Shown here one piece after another: positions 33,521-46,361 of a DNA stretch of 64,000 nt. A program made the translations under genes and the position numbers. The stretch is from the NCBI RefSeq assembly GCF_910592395.1, contig NC_088316.1, positions 7,440,001 through 7,504,000 of the forward strand, given 5' to 3'. Each line of letters begins with the position of its first letter. Position 1 is the stretch's first letter. The stretch is from Lineus longissimus. Its lineage: Eukaryota; Nemertea; Pilidiophora; Heteronemertea; Lineidae. The notes beneath the pieces were generated by a model, which was not told the origin of the DNA, did no database searches, and saw nothing but the letters and a program-made list of their open reading frames with translations.

Positions 33521-34448
33521 GATGTCGTAGCACGATTGTCCTCTGACCCGTCTATTCTGGCACTACGTGTCAGATAAAAAAAAGCCTTATACTTAAATAT
33601 AAAAATAAATTATCAACAGGAATTTTGAAATGATATTTTAACTGTGCTCGCGCGATTGGCATTTGTAACTCGTGCTTATTTGGTGTTATTTTTCTCGGAG
33701 TGCCCGCATGGCCCGACTTAATGACGCAATTTTCTTGTAGAGGCAATTAATTTTTTTTTATATCATATCAGCATTAGTTTCATATATTATCCGTGTCCAT
33801 GAAGTTCTATTATGCCGTCAATTGATTTGTGATCGCATTAGGGTAAATGGTTATGTAGACTGATAATGCCGCCCGTTTCGTCGATTCAATATGCCATGAA
33901 TATGCCAAGTGTCAAAACATTATTTACATTTTACATGTATTTCCGTGTCAAAAGTTATTAGTTGACCAATCAAATATGTTTTAGCTCAACATGATACTAG
34001 GGGTAGTGCAAGTGACCATAGGAGTGCGCAATGACCCCTGGGTGAACGAGTTTGGTCAATACCAATGCTACCTGTTCAGCTCTGTGTATGTTGGGTACCA
34101 ATTTCTGACATGGTTTGCAATTGACCCGGTGTAATGTTTTTGAGTGTTTCTGTTTTTGAGTGTTTCCCCTCATTGTTTGGGAACGCTCAAAAATAGATTG
34201 ACAAGTTTTTCTGTGTATCCCCCCTACTGAAAAGTCGTGGTCTCTCTAGCTGCCTCTTGTTTGGAAACACTGACACATGGGGAACAACCACAGATGTTAC
34301 ACCGGCACAGTACAGGTGACCACAGAATATCCAACAAGCTATAGGTAGTGGCGGGGAAAAGTTAATTATAACAACAAAGCTGAAACTGCGGTCGGTGCGC
34401 GGTATCTTCTGATCTTTGTCACATGTTTTCTTTTTTACGGTTAGATAT
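33521..34448. other. Right flank, no supported gene
   Basis: AT-rich sequence with a short duplication around 34138-34165 (TGAGTGTTTC twice). No coding or RNA feature is supported. Confidence 0.45.
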
Positions 34449-35211
34449 ATCGGGTGGCCCAAAAAAATCGTTACGAAATTCCGAAGTCGACAACTTCGTT
34501 ACTTTGAAAGATATCACACTGAAAATGTGTACCTTAAAAGCTATATATTTATTTATAGCTATATACCTTTATAGCTAGAAGGTTTTAAGTTTGAGAGATT
34601 TGTCACAGTGAAGATAATAAAAAAACTGTATCCAAAATTTACTATGTGGGAATACTAAATCTACCCGAATCTTACTTGAATAAATGCTTTACTCCGATGA
34701 TGATTACATTTTCAACTAAATGACAGATCTTCTTTGCAAGTAGAGCTATACGCAAAATTATTTGGATGAGGCAACAACTGAGTTTATCCGGAAAGATAAA
34801 TGGCCACCAGAGTCACCAGACTGCAATCCGTTGAACTACTTCATTCAGGATTCGATTATAAAAGGTGTGCTCAGGAAGGAAAGATAGGTTTGCGTAATAT
34901 GGACCAAATGGGAAAATAACCAGCGCCTGTGAAAAATTACTCTAGACGAGGTTACATTTTGTACTTGGAAAAGAAATAACGAGCAGTTTACGGAAGATTC
35001 GAGTAAGTACATGTACAGTATTTAAGTATTACGGCTTGGTAATTGACGTTTTTTAAATTTTTTTATTGTGACAAAACTATCAAATCCGATACCTTGAATC
35101 TTGAAATTAAACCACTGATAGTTAATATCTAGCTAAAAACATGTGCGATTTTCAGTGTGATCTATCAAAATAATGGAGTTATCGATTTGTGAATTAAACA
35201 AAAAAACCTAT
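34449..35211 (+). mobile_element. Mariner-like transposon relic
   Basis: The left end (TATCGGGTGGCCCAAAAAAA) and the right end share an inverted block containing ATCACACTGAAAAT (34507 region, and in reverse near 35150). A translated segment at about 34757-34890 contains WPPESPDCNPLNYFIQDSI, the C-terminal signature of mariner transposases with the third catalytic residue. The rest of the transposase is missing or unreadable, so this is an internally deleted copy of about 760 bp. Confidence 0.65.
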
Positions 35212-36240
35212 ATGTTTTCTCCAAACGAAATCATTACGTTTCCAGCCCCTTGACGAGATACGTACAGTTCTACAACAGCGATTCGAATTATCAAGATTGT
35301 GTCTTATAATTCTCAGATAAGCAAATCAGTTGTTTGATCGGCCAGACACGAAAGAAAAAAAAGGGTACACTATTTTCCTGCGACGCTTTTGGAAACAAAA
35401 CAGTTCGCCTACAAATGTATTGTTCTAACAAATAGCCTTTTTAAAATTCAAAATTGACTGAAAAAAAACAAGTTTATAACTACATGTACTATTTAGTTTG
35501 ACCAGTGTTGGTCATATGATCTAAAAAATTGGCTTTTTTCGCCAAACAAGACATTATGGCATTTAACTTTTGGCAAATTCATGCTAAATGTTAAACACAT
35601 ATTCAATTTTCTTTCTGTACAATATTTTCCCCCTTGTCTATACCTTTCTAAAAATGGAGCAGACATGTTTGGCATCATATGAATTCCATGCATATAGCGC
35701 GATCAGATATGCTATACTTAGTTGACGTATGACATCATTTCGCGCCAAATCTGAAGGTTAGCGTGTTATGAGAAGCGCTCTTCTTCAATTATTGTTGCGC
35801 CGTGCAAGGACTGATATACGGCCTTTGCCAATTGAATCATGCTTTAAAGGCAATTTTGAGATGACCTTCACCTCCGCTTATGACCTTGACCTTTGATGGA
35901 TACGCCGATACGCTAAAAAGTTATGGCGTATTTGCAAACATATGATTAGACCCTTAAACGGTAAAAATATTTCCACTAAGTCAGGAGAAAACAGTTTTGA
36001 CGAAAATACATGATTTTCAATGTTGTTTACCATGGAAACCAAAATAATTCAAATTGCCAAAGATGCCAAAGTGGCATCAGACGGATTCTGAATCGGGAGA
36101 CTCTCTAGTTGATGAAACTGCAAAAAAATCGCGTTCGGAGCTTAATGCACGCTTCACAACCATTTTGCCGCCAAAATCGGGTTCGGCCATCGGACTAAAA
36201 GGACAGGTTTGTGTGACTCCTGGTTTCTAAATGACGTATT
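35212..36240. other. Intergenic sequence, nothing recognised
   Basis: AT-rich sequence without supported genes. The block GACCTTCACCTCCGCTTATGACC near 35860 recalls tandem 'TGACCTT' repeats seen elsewhere in the window. Confidence 0.4.
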
Positions 36241-36805
36241 CGAAGATGATATATATCCGTACGGGGCAGGGGTATTCTGGTTGAATGTGAAATTGTCTTC
36301 AAGTAAATCACACCGTTTTGTATGACATCTTCAAAAAGGGTATTCCGAACAGGGCAGCTAGCGCACATGTGTTCTAGGTGGATGTGACATTGTCTTCAAG
36401 CATATCAACCACTTTCTATAAAGTCTTCAAAGACGGTTTTACAACACAAATCAGGATTGTGTTTATTCTGGTTGGATGTGATATTGCATTAAGTAAATCA
36501 AACCGTTTTGAATGACATCCTCAAAAGGGGTATTTCAAACGGGGCAGATGTTTATTGTTCTAGGTGGATGTGACTTTTTCTTCAAGTATATCTAACAACA
36601 ATCTATAAGGTGTTTAAAGATGGTATTACAATTACACCAACCAGGATAATTGGTATTCTGGTTGGATGTGACAAGTCTTGAGCAAACTGTATGACTTTGA
36701 AGACGGTATTTCCGTACGGGGTAGGTGTTTTCTTGTTTGGTGTGACTAGTCTTGAAGTAACTTAAACAAATTTGAATATCATCAAGTCGTTATTTCACAC
36801 AGGGT
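36241..36805 (+). repeat. Minisatellite, about 95-bp period
   Basis: About six degenerate units contain 'GGTTGGATGTGACATTGTCTTCAAG'-like blocks (near 36278, 36378, 36470, 36562, 36660, 36735) followed by AAACCGTTTTGAATGACATC and AAGGGTATT. A further unit lies at 37362-37450, beyond a 550-bp unrelated stretch. Confidence 0.8.
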
Positions 36806-37361
36806 GTTTCGCTGAAACAGCGCGGTTTATTGACATTTATATATTTGAATTTCGCGTCCGATTCGTTTCGCGCCTTTCTGTTCATTCCGGTTTGGTCATT
36901 GGTTGACCAGCTCTCGCGATACGCGCGTGATTTCTTCAGGTTCACTTTGCGCCAAGTTTTATAGCAAGTCGGACGTTCGGGAAAGTTTTTATCATGGATT
37001 ATTTTGGTGTTGAATATTAGTTACGTGGACTAACAGATGCCAATGTAAGTGTATCTCTATATTGACTAAGCGTTGATTATATTACGGTTTGATTTCAGTG
37101 TTGATAGACAATTATTGTTGGTTTTTATTGAGAGAAAATACCACGACAATAAGTGGCCAAAAAATAGTTCATAAATCATTGGTTCTAGTTAGCAAACAAT
37201 TTGTGTGTATAAACAAGTTGTATGTTTATCATTATGTATTTCGTTGGTGCTAAATGTTCTTTATCATTTATTACAGGTTTCAAATAAAACCACTATATTG
37301 AAAGGCATCGTTATCAACTTCTGTGTTCGACCCCTGGCCGGGCACACCACAGGGGAGTTGT
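36806..37361 (+). other. Sequence between minisatellite blocks; possible small intron
   Basis: A donor-like CCAAT/GTAAGT lies near 37044 and an acceptor-like TTATTACAG near 37276. This would suit a non-coding transcript or a host 5' exon, but no coding potential is seen. Confidence 0.25.
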
Positions 37362-37490
37362 CTATTTTGGGTGGATGTGACAAGTCTTGAAGTAAACCAA
37401 ACCGTTCTGAATGACGTCTTCAATTAGGTTACCCGAAGGTGCCTGGCGTAGGGATTGTGGGGGTGACTCGGAGATTGTCTCCACAGGCAT

Positions 37491-40400
37491 CGTTAAAGAA
37501 ACACTTCCTGGTAAAAGATTAATTCCATTGAGGTCACTTCAGCTGTAAATACTGGCAACTCTGCACTGCCCAAAAGTACAGAAGAACGGAAGAAATTGCG
37601 TCCAGTATATTTTCGCGAATTTCTAGAGTAGGTCATGCTCACGAAAATATTCTGCCGCGAAAATCACTTGCTTTCCAGGAAGAAGTCCCGGCATGTCATT
37701 GTTGTCATATCTGATGTATTGTATGTGAGCGCTTGGAAGCTGCTCCTCCAAAGGTCTCCTACAAAGTTTTAGTTTTTCACTTGGATACTTTGAGAACTGT
37801 GCTCCAGGATTGTTCCTACGGTTTCATGAATATCATGGGATTATTCTGAGATGGTTTGTGTGGTGATAACATTTGCAGTGTTTGTGTTCCTTGTTGGCAA
37901 CTTTTTGCCCTTTCTAGGGATTCATAAGCCCTGTACATTGTACATACAACACACTGTGTACATTGGTGCTGTCAAAATGTATTCACCTGGTGAACTTCAT
38001 GAGCTTAGGAAATGTGATCTCAGCAGGTCAATTTCGCCTAATCTGTTGACTTGCCTGAGTGGATCACACTTGTTAAGAAAGAAGACTAGACGATCAAAGA
38101 GAAGTGGAAGAAAGACTCTTGGACTTATTAGTGTTGATCCAATAAACACTCGAGCGTCAGTGAATAAGTTTACTCTGTCGTTACAAAGTGTTCGATTTCT
38201 GAAATGTGCCTTAGTCAATGCAGGCTGGTAGACTGACCAGCTTTGTCATTGACAATGACATTGACATTTTGTTGATAACAGAAACATGGCTTACCAATAC
38301 TGACACGGCTTCAGTTGCTGCCATTAACATTGATGGATATACTTTTAGACATGCTCCACGGCCTGTGAGACGAGGAGGCGGAATAATGTTGGTGTAATGT
38401 TCAGGTCATCTCTGCAGTGCACTGTCAAATCCGTGCCGTGGCCGAAAAGTTTTGAATGTCTTCAAGCAAGGATTACTTGGAACACTCGTGTGTATTCGCT
38501 TCTCTTGGTTTATAGGCCGGAGAAAGAACCAAGTGCCGACTCAAACCGTGGAATTTTCTTTGAGGAGTTCGATACGTTAATTAGCGTCATATCCTTAAAG
38601 ACGCCACATGACAAGTTGATTCTCACTGGAGACTTTAACTTTCATCTTGAAAACACTGACCACCCAGACACGTTGAGATTCACTGACATTCTTGCACATC
38701 ATCATCTTCTACAGCACGTTGACAAATCAACCCATGACAAGGGCCACTTGTTAGATGCTGTTATTTCAAGGGTCGGTGATGCATCTGTGTCCAACATTCA
38801 TGTATCAGATGCCAGCATCTCCGATCACTATGCAGTGTCGTTCACGGTCAACATGGCCAAGCCTCCATTGCCTGTTAAAACTATTAGATACCGGAAGGTC
38901 AAATCAATTGACATCAAATCTTTTGCTTCTGATGTTTCTGATGGTGTTCAAGGCTTAGATTTGTCTTCTGATCTCGAGTCACTTGTTGATAGCTATGATC
39001 GATTGCTTGGTTCCCTTCTAGACAAGCATGCACCTGCCAAGTCGAAACTTGTGCATGTGCGACCCAACATCCCCTGGTTCAACGATAATATCATTCTTGC
39101 CAGGAAACTGGAGCGCAAGCTCGAGAGAAAATACCGCCGGAGCAAACTCGTCGTTGATCGCAAGGTATGGAAGAGTCAAGCTCGTAATGTTGACAAAATG
39201 ATCGAAGCTGCCAAGGTGGAACATTTCTCAGCTTGTCTTCTCAATTCATCAACTACAGAGACTTTCAAGACTGTTAAATCACTTCTGTATGGAAGGGGGA
39301 CTGTTACTCTGCCTAGTCATGAGTGTTCTTCTGAACTTGCTGAACGGTTCAGTTCATTTTTCAGTGAGAAGGTGCAACTCATCAGCGACAAGTTTCCAGC
39401 GTCAGTTTCGAATGAATCATTAGATGAACATTATTCACTGACTTCATACCTTGATGTATTTAAGCCTGTAACTGAACACGGGCTGCTCAAACTCATTAGT
39501 GACATGAAACCAATACAGTGTGCATAAGACCCACTCCCAACATCTTTGCTTAGGAAGTGCCTACCAGGAGACATTATGCGCCTGATTTGCAAGAAAGTAA
39601 ATTCCTAATTGGAAAGTGGCATGGTGCCAAGCTCTTTCAAACGAGCTATTCTTAATCCCTTGATTAAGAAGCCATCCTTAGATGCTCTAACCTGTCCGTC
39701 CTTTCAAATGTTTTGGAGAGGGTGGTTTGCAATCAGTTATCAAGCCATATTGCTGAAAACGGTGCTCTTGACAAGTTTCAATATGCTTACAAACTACTTC
39801 ACAGTGTTGAAACGGCACTCTTGCGAGTACACAATGACATAATTCATGCACTTGATGAAAAGAAGTGTGTACTCCTTGTATTACTCGATATGAGCGCCGC
39901 ATTTGACACTGTGGACCATTCCAGATTACTTCAGAGACTTGCTGCTATGGGTGTTACTGGCACAGTACTGGCATGGGTTTCGTCTTATCTTGATAGCAGA
40001 TCACAAGAGGTCTGCATTGACGGCAAATTGTCAAGGCCTAGTCCTATCGAGTTCGGTGTTCCCCAGGGTTCTATACTGGGACCAGTACTTTTTACTGTCT
40101 ACACTACCCCAGTTGGTGAAATCATCCGTAAGCATGCCATTATGTACCACTTATATGCTGATGACAGTCAATTGTATGAGGCCTTCACTATAACTGAGAT
40201 TAGTACCACCTGCTCCAAGATCTCTAATGCTGTCCGCGATTTAAATCTCTGGTTGGTTGACAACTTTCTTAGCTGTAATGGCAATAAGACCGAGATTCTG
40301 CTAAGCTGTTCCCGCAGGTTCAGCAGCACTATCAATCTCCCCGCCATCCGTATCATTGATGCAAATGTATATTCTTCTGTTCTGCAAGAGATTTGGGTGT

Positions 40401-41064
40401 GATCTTGGACCGTGATTTCAATTTCAAAGAACACATTAACACCTGTGTACGGGCCACCAATTTTCACATTCGTAACATCGGGAAAATCAGAAAATATCTA
40501 ACTCCAAATACCACCAGGTTATGTGTCCAGGCTCTTGTAATATCTCGCCTGGATTTCTGTAATTCCCTTTTCCTTGGTTTTCCTAATTCAACAATTACAC
40601 CCCTGCAGAAGGTACAAAACTCTGCCGCTCGCCTAATTACCAAGACCAAAAAACGATCTTCCATCTCCCCAGTACTCAGGTCTCTACATTGGCTTCCTGT
40701 GCAACAGCGCATCAAGTACAAGGTTCTCCTTCTTACTTACAAGTGTCTTCACCAACTTGTTCCCCATTACCTTTCAGAACTTCTCACCGTTCATACCGTT
40801 TCTCGAACTCTGCGCTCTTCATCGGCCGTTCTTCTGTCTATCCCAAAGGCCAATGTCATGTCAGTCGGTGGTAGAGCATTTTCAATTGGAGCCCCTCAGC
40901 TGTGGAACAAACTTCCTTCAACTATTAGGAACTGCAGCTCTCTGCTATCTTTCAAGGGGCAACTTAAACATTTGCTTTTTAAAGAGGCCTATCAAGAGCT
41001 TTGAGCGGCCAGTTAATGGTTGGATACTGCGCTATATAAGAATCGTATTATTATTATTATTATA
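37491..41064 (+). mobile_element. Nearly full-length CR1/L2-like LINE
   Basis: The element is flanked by TCTCCACAGGCAT at 37478-37490 and 41065-41077, a perfect 13-bp target duplication. It ends in an (ATT)n tract (41046-41064). It contains an endonuclease-reverse transcriptase gene. At 3.57 kb it is nearly full length for this group, though a short 5' loss cannot be excluded. It landed next to a minisatellite unit. Confidence 0.92.
37968..41004 (+). pseudogene. LINE ORF2: AP endonuclease and reverse transcriptase
   Basis: An N-terminal basic region (37968-38228) is followed by endonuclease segments: ILLITETWLTN (about 38270-38300), LILTGDFNFHLEN (38620-38655) and SISDHYAVSF (38816-38845). 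The RT shows motif A LLDMSAAFDTVDH (39880-39915), GVPQGSILGP (about 40060) and YADDSQLYEAF (40155). The C-terminal part ends at 41004. Frame breaks occur at 38229 (TAG), near 38393 and near 40390. A TAA near 39525 interrupts the segment leading to DPLPT. The copy is therefore inactive as read. Confidence 0.9.
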
Positions 41065-41077
41065 TCTCCACAGGCAT

Positions 41078-44000
41078 TGCATCCACCTAGGCCCTATGTA
41101 GATCTAAGCTTACTAATAACCATTAAGAGGTGATAAAATTGAGACCGCGTATACTCATTGCAATTAGCACGTATACAATTAACGTTACACCAAACAAACA
41201 CAAATTCAATGACTTCTTCAATGACTTGATATTTTGTGCTGTCAGCTTAATTGCTCTATACATTGAGACCTGTTGATAGTGGATTTTAGTATACTTTGTA
41301 GACACGCGCATTTCAGCACCTATTTACCAGTGGTACATGCAGCTCTCAGACGAAAACAATTCTTGAAAAGAAATTCGCGAAAATATTATGCCGCGTAATT
41401 TTTTGTTCTACAATAACTAGAAATATCCCGGACTAATATCTTTATAGGACTATGCAATTAGCATTACACCAGTCCGGTACGTGCTGGCTGGGGAACATTA
41501 CGTGCGCGTGAACAATTTTGACGGGTTTTGCCGACGCCGAAATTGGGCCTATAAAAAGCTTATATACCCTACAGTAAAACAAGGGTAACGGTGATTGTGG
41601 TTAGATGGGGGGGGGGGGGCGTAGCAAGCTGCAGGTGCGGCAAATCCATTAAACAGATCATCAACATCCTCCTTTAGTAATGGGCTAAATGATTGGCTGT
41701 TAGTGATTCTTAGAACACACCCAATATAAGGGCTAGAGGCCAATCGTACGATCCAGTAACGGGTTTAATGATTAGCTGTTAGTTGTTTCGTAGAATACAC
41801 CCGTTATAAAGGCCAGATACCAATCGTACATATACCACGATTGTATGGAGGATACTACGTTGAATCAAAAAATGAGAGAAGATAAGCTTTTTCCCCAAAT
41901 TTTCAATGTTTTGGCCTTCCATGTCAACTTCTTGATTCCCCTAATATTGTATTTGATATCGCCCTCAAATAACTGTAATTGCAGTTCATATTGTCGGTAA
42001 GAGAGGGATTTATTTCAGGAGGAAAAAAACTTGGTTATGTGAGTTTATACAACCACTGCATAGAAACGCGGCAATCAGGGAATAATTCTACGACGTCATA
42101 TTAATGACAAACGTCAGTGGTTTCATCTTGCCTAAGTTTACCAGAAATAAAGTTAAACCTCTGGTAGTTGTTTTGTGGTCCTAGTACATGTAATGCTTGT
42201 TTAACTCATATTTTCTTGGGGACTAACAAGAATTGCATGGCTGTGGCAAGAAAACCTTTTTTTCTGGCAATTCATTTTTTGACATGCCATTTTGTTGCTT
42301 TTTGGTAGGTGCTACATTTGTAGGTGCTACATTTTTTATGATCAACAAATCGAGTAACACGTTAATTCTCTTCACTCAGTCTTTATTGATTCACTTCACA
42401 ATAATTCAATCAAATCACATGCAGTGCATGTATACAGTATGTCTATACATGCATCGCCGACCAAACAAGACCAAAAAAGTTGGCCCACTTCAGTCATCTA
42501 GAAATACTGAGTTACCATGACCTTAGTTTACTGGTACTTATTAACTCAGCATATGGTACAAATGTAGCTTGGTTATTAAGGGAAGATAGCCAGATGGTCA
42601 ACATCTTGCCACACCACCTGTGTAGGCTATAGAACTAATTTTGCATATAAATGCTGTTGCCGAAAAGAATTTACCTGGCAACATTTAGACGCCTACAAAA
42701 TTAACATGCCATAGGTTTAAAGCCTCGCTCATTATAATGTCCCAAAGCTAGGTGCCCTATTATTGGGCCTACCGAACGGCTGTGGCTCATTACTCAATTC
42801 TTGCTGACATTTATGTCATGATTTTGAGCTCTTTGACATAACAGACACACGGTGGCGATTCATCTTCTTGTACGAGGGGTAAAACTTTCCGCTTAAGCAG
42901 ACGATATTTTTCAAATGGGTTACAAATCTCAATCGAAATACCTTATAACCTGCACAAAGTAGAGTTGTCATATTATGTTCGACCTACTCTCTGTCGTCTC
43001 GAGCTCTACAGCATGTATTTTGACTCTGGAACATTGATATTATGAATGGGAAGGTTGTTTTCTATATTTCGTTACAATGAAATTACCAGAAAGTTGCCTC
43101 CCTTTCTGCCTTGCAAATCTATTTATAGTTCAACAAGGGATTCTCTACACCACTTCTCCTCAACATGTAGCCAGGTACCCTGCCCATGTGCCTGGTACAC
43201 GGTCCTATCTAACCCATGTGTGTTTGCCAATCCTTTTCTTGCCCTCGTCCTCAATATTTTTGCCCTATTCAGGTATGTATTACTTTTTTCTCCTATCAAA
43301 CTGATTAATGTTCATGCTAGACGTTTGATGGCCCATTGAATCAGGGCTGTGTGCCTCGAAACTAGCTGCAACATTCGTCAGACAATCTGACACTATGTTC
43401 ATCATGTACATCAGTGTGCATACAATATTCAGAATATCAAGGAATCTTCCCAGAGATCAAGACCACAACAACATCTCATGATGATTGGTACATACATGTA
43501 CCCGCTTCCCACATCAGTTCGCCATGGCCATGCCTTTATAGGTTAGGGTCCTTTTCTCTGACAGAGTGTCCGAAAATAGATTCCTAGCATCGTGTACATC
43601 ACTTTGTACATTCTATGTACATTCATGTACATCACAATACAGAAAAGCTTCCCAGAGATCAAAACCACAACAGCATCATGATGATCAGTCGCATATGCAC
43701 TTATACGTTACCGTGTCCCTGAGGTATTACGGTCTATATACTAATTTCTGCTCTAAATTGTTTTGTCAGATAATACCTCCACCAGCAGGCCTTTTATCTC
43801 ACTGATCTACACGCTGCACACGCTAAAGTAAGGTGAGTCATCACGTCAACGTCGGTGCAAGTTCTGCAAATGCCTGAAGATAGCGATAGTATTGCTTCAC
43901 TGCTGCCTACTGCTGCCTACCGCATGTACTGTAGGTGTATACATCACGTCAATATCGGTGCAAGTTCTGACGAATGCCTGAAGATGACGATAGTTGCTGC

Positions 44001-44583
44001 CTACTGTGACAATCTTGGCAAGCAAATACCAAACCCTGCCCAATTTCAGTTAACTGACTTTTTCTTTTCCAGACTACCAGTGCAGTAGTTCCGACCGGTT
44101 CTCATCATCATTCTCCACCCTGTTTTCTTGCAACGCAGTAACAAAAAGGTGAGATTAACATCGGTCGTAGTACAATCTATCCAATTTTCACAACCGTGTG
44201 TAACATGAGTGACGCAAATCCCGCAGCGTTCTCCATCTAATTATATATAGTTATAGGCTCAGCGTCAGGTGCCGCCATATCCTGTGTTTCGCGTACTCAT
44301 GGGCCACCTGTCACCGTGTGCAGAACTAAGATTTTGTACTTCCATCTATTTTTCCTCCTTGACTCGTGTTTAAATTAGCCCTCAAATATTAAAATAGCCC
44401 CTTCCAGCGTGAAGGGACGGGATTAGACACGCGTTTCAACATCCGTGTCTATTTTTTTCATGGGGGAAAATGTACAGATGGAATGCAAACTGACACGTAT
44501 TTTTCTGAAACGAAAAACTTGATTGAAGTAAAACTGTCAACATCAGTCACGAATCTAAACTTTAACTGACTAGGTGAAGATGA
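41078..44583. other. Intergenic sequence with short tandem duplications
   Basis: No coding gene is supported. Three local duplications are visible: 41681-41750 with 41757-41830 (around ATGATT(G/A)GCTGTTAGT), 43385-43500 with 43590-43700 (around TTCCCAGAGATCAA(G/A)ACCACAAC), and 43845-43905 with 43943-43995 (around TCGGTGCAAGTTCTG). A G run lies near 41606. The frames at 42233-42520 and 43046-43339 lack recognisable motifs. Confidence 0.5.
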
Positions 44584-45178
44584 TGTCACATTTATGGCCC
44601 CCTATATTAGTAGAAACGCAGATCTGTCAAAATCGGTTTATTAACATACGACAACAACAACGGATATACCGGGTGTTACAGAAACAATGCTTCATGAACA
44701 TTACATCCCTCCTCTTCTTGATAAGAAAGTGCTCTGAAACTAAAATTAACAAGTGTAACTGTTGCGCTTAAAACCTGAATATTTTCCTCTACTGCTAGAT
44801 TCAAATCTAAGAATCCTGGCTCTACTGAACAATAACTAATCGAATGAATCCTTACCACTGGTAAATCCTTATACGCGCACTACGATGCGTTATTTCCTAT
44901 TATCCAACTGAACGAAGAGAATCATCAGAATTACTAGAACTAGAATAATCCACTAATATGAGAATAAACTAATCCAAGAATAATTAACTGTCCTTGACGA
45001 AAATAAGTATGTAGTCCAATGATTGTCCTTTAGTGTCTTTGTGTTGAGCATTAAATTACTGATTACCATGCTCAACTATAATGTCCAAACTAAGTTCACA
45101 ATTGTCTTAATAAAGATATCACTTCGAGTCATAGTTCATAAGAAATGTTAGGGCATTTCTTAGCGACACACCATAACA
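44584..45178 (-). repeat. Gypsy 3' LTR
   Basis: On the element strand it begins TGTTATGGTGTGTCGC and ends ...AAATGTGACA, so it has TG...CA termini over about 595 bp. Its last 122 bp (44584-44705) match 51880-52001. Confidence 0.8.
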
Positions 45179-46062
45179 TAGTCCTTGAAACGAACAGGCT
45201 GTGAATGTCCTCTGGTTGATCGACGTAGGCCTACTGGAGTCGCATCTGGGATCTCGTTAGAAGTGGTAGTCTCGACATCTGGCGTTGGAACATCAGGGAG
45301 TGGCGGGACCAGCATTTCGGTATCCTCGTTCTCCGGGACGTCAATCAGCTCTTCCTTCTCGTCTTCACGAATGATGTGTCATGCGTTACATTCCTGGTCA
45401 CTCTCTGTCCACTTGGACGCTCTGCGGTAACCATATTACCATCTCTGGCAGTTACACGGAGGGGATCAGGGCTAAATGGAGTGGAGAGCTTGTTCTGTCT
45501 TCGTTGACGTACCAAGACTGCGTCACCCTCTGAAAGACTGCTTTCCTTAACGTGGCGTCTCTTATCAGCATACGCTTTCATCTTCGCTTTCCGGATATCG
45601 TCTCTGTTTCTGATGACCGCATCTGGCACGGGACTATGGGCTGCTGGACTAGAGGCTGTGATCTGCGGCAGCTGTGTCTTCATCTTTCTACCAGTAAGGG
45701 CTTCAAATGGCGATACACCAGTCGTTGAATGTGGAGTGGCAGGATATTGGCGAAGAAACTTCTGCAGTTCTTGCTTCCAATTCTGACCAGCGATGTGTGC
45801 AACTCTGACAGTTTTAGCCATGGACTGCATAAACTTCTCGGCTTCACCATTGGCTTGAGGGTATTAAAAGTGGAGTGATCTTTCGGTGCTCGAAACCAAG
45901 GTAGCAGGAAAATCTTGTGAAGTCTTTTCCATTGAAGGGTGGACCGTTATCGCTCTTCAGGACTTCTGGTATACCTTGTCTTGAAAATATGGCATCCAGA
46001 AGTATTAAGGTAGCAGGAAGGGTTGGGCGTTTGTGGTTTCTGAGTCTGAGGGGGTTGGTGTC

Positions 46063-46124
46063 TGTTGACTGTGCTTTAAGAGAGACTAGGCATGGCGCCA
46101 GTCTCTCTTAAAGCACAGTCAACA
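46063..46124. repeat. Perfect 25-bp inverted repeat (hairpin)
   Basis: The arms TGTTGACTGTGCTTTAAGAG... (46063-46087) and its exact complement (46100-46124) flank a 12-base loop AGGCATGGCGCC. A diverged copy of the loop, the right arm and the following 20 or so bases occurs at 46440-46499. Confidence 0.92.
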
Positions 46125-46361
46125 GGCATTTGGTCTCAGTATTTGGGTTTTGATTGCCATGACTGTACCCCTGTAAAAGTCAGAGGAGAAGTTTGGAATG
46201 ATGAAAGCATTGAAGAAGAAGAAATGTTATTATTGAGGAAAGCAAAATTTATTATGAGACTAGAAGGCAGTGTCCTGACTTGATTATTTTGAAAATGGCG
46301 GTCTGAACACATTAAAAGGTGGAACATGGCATTTTATCGACTTTGAAGTGTTCCGCAGTTA

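Noticed and set aside
36241-36805. Possible CRISPR-like array
   Set aside because: The repeats are long, degenerate and contiguous without unique spacers; this is a minisatellite in a eukaryotic genome.
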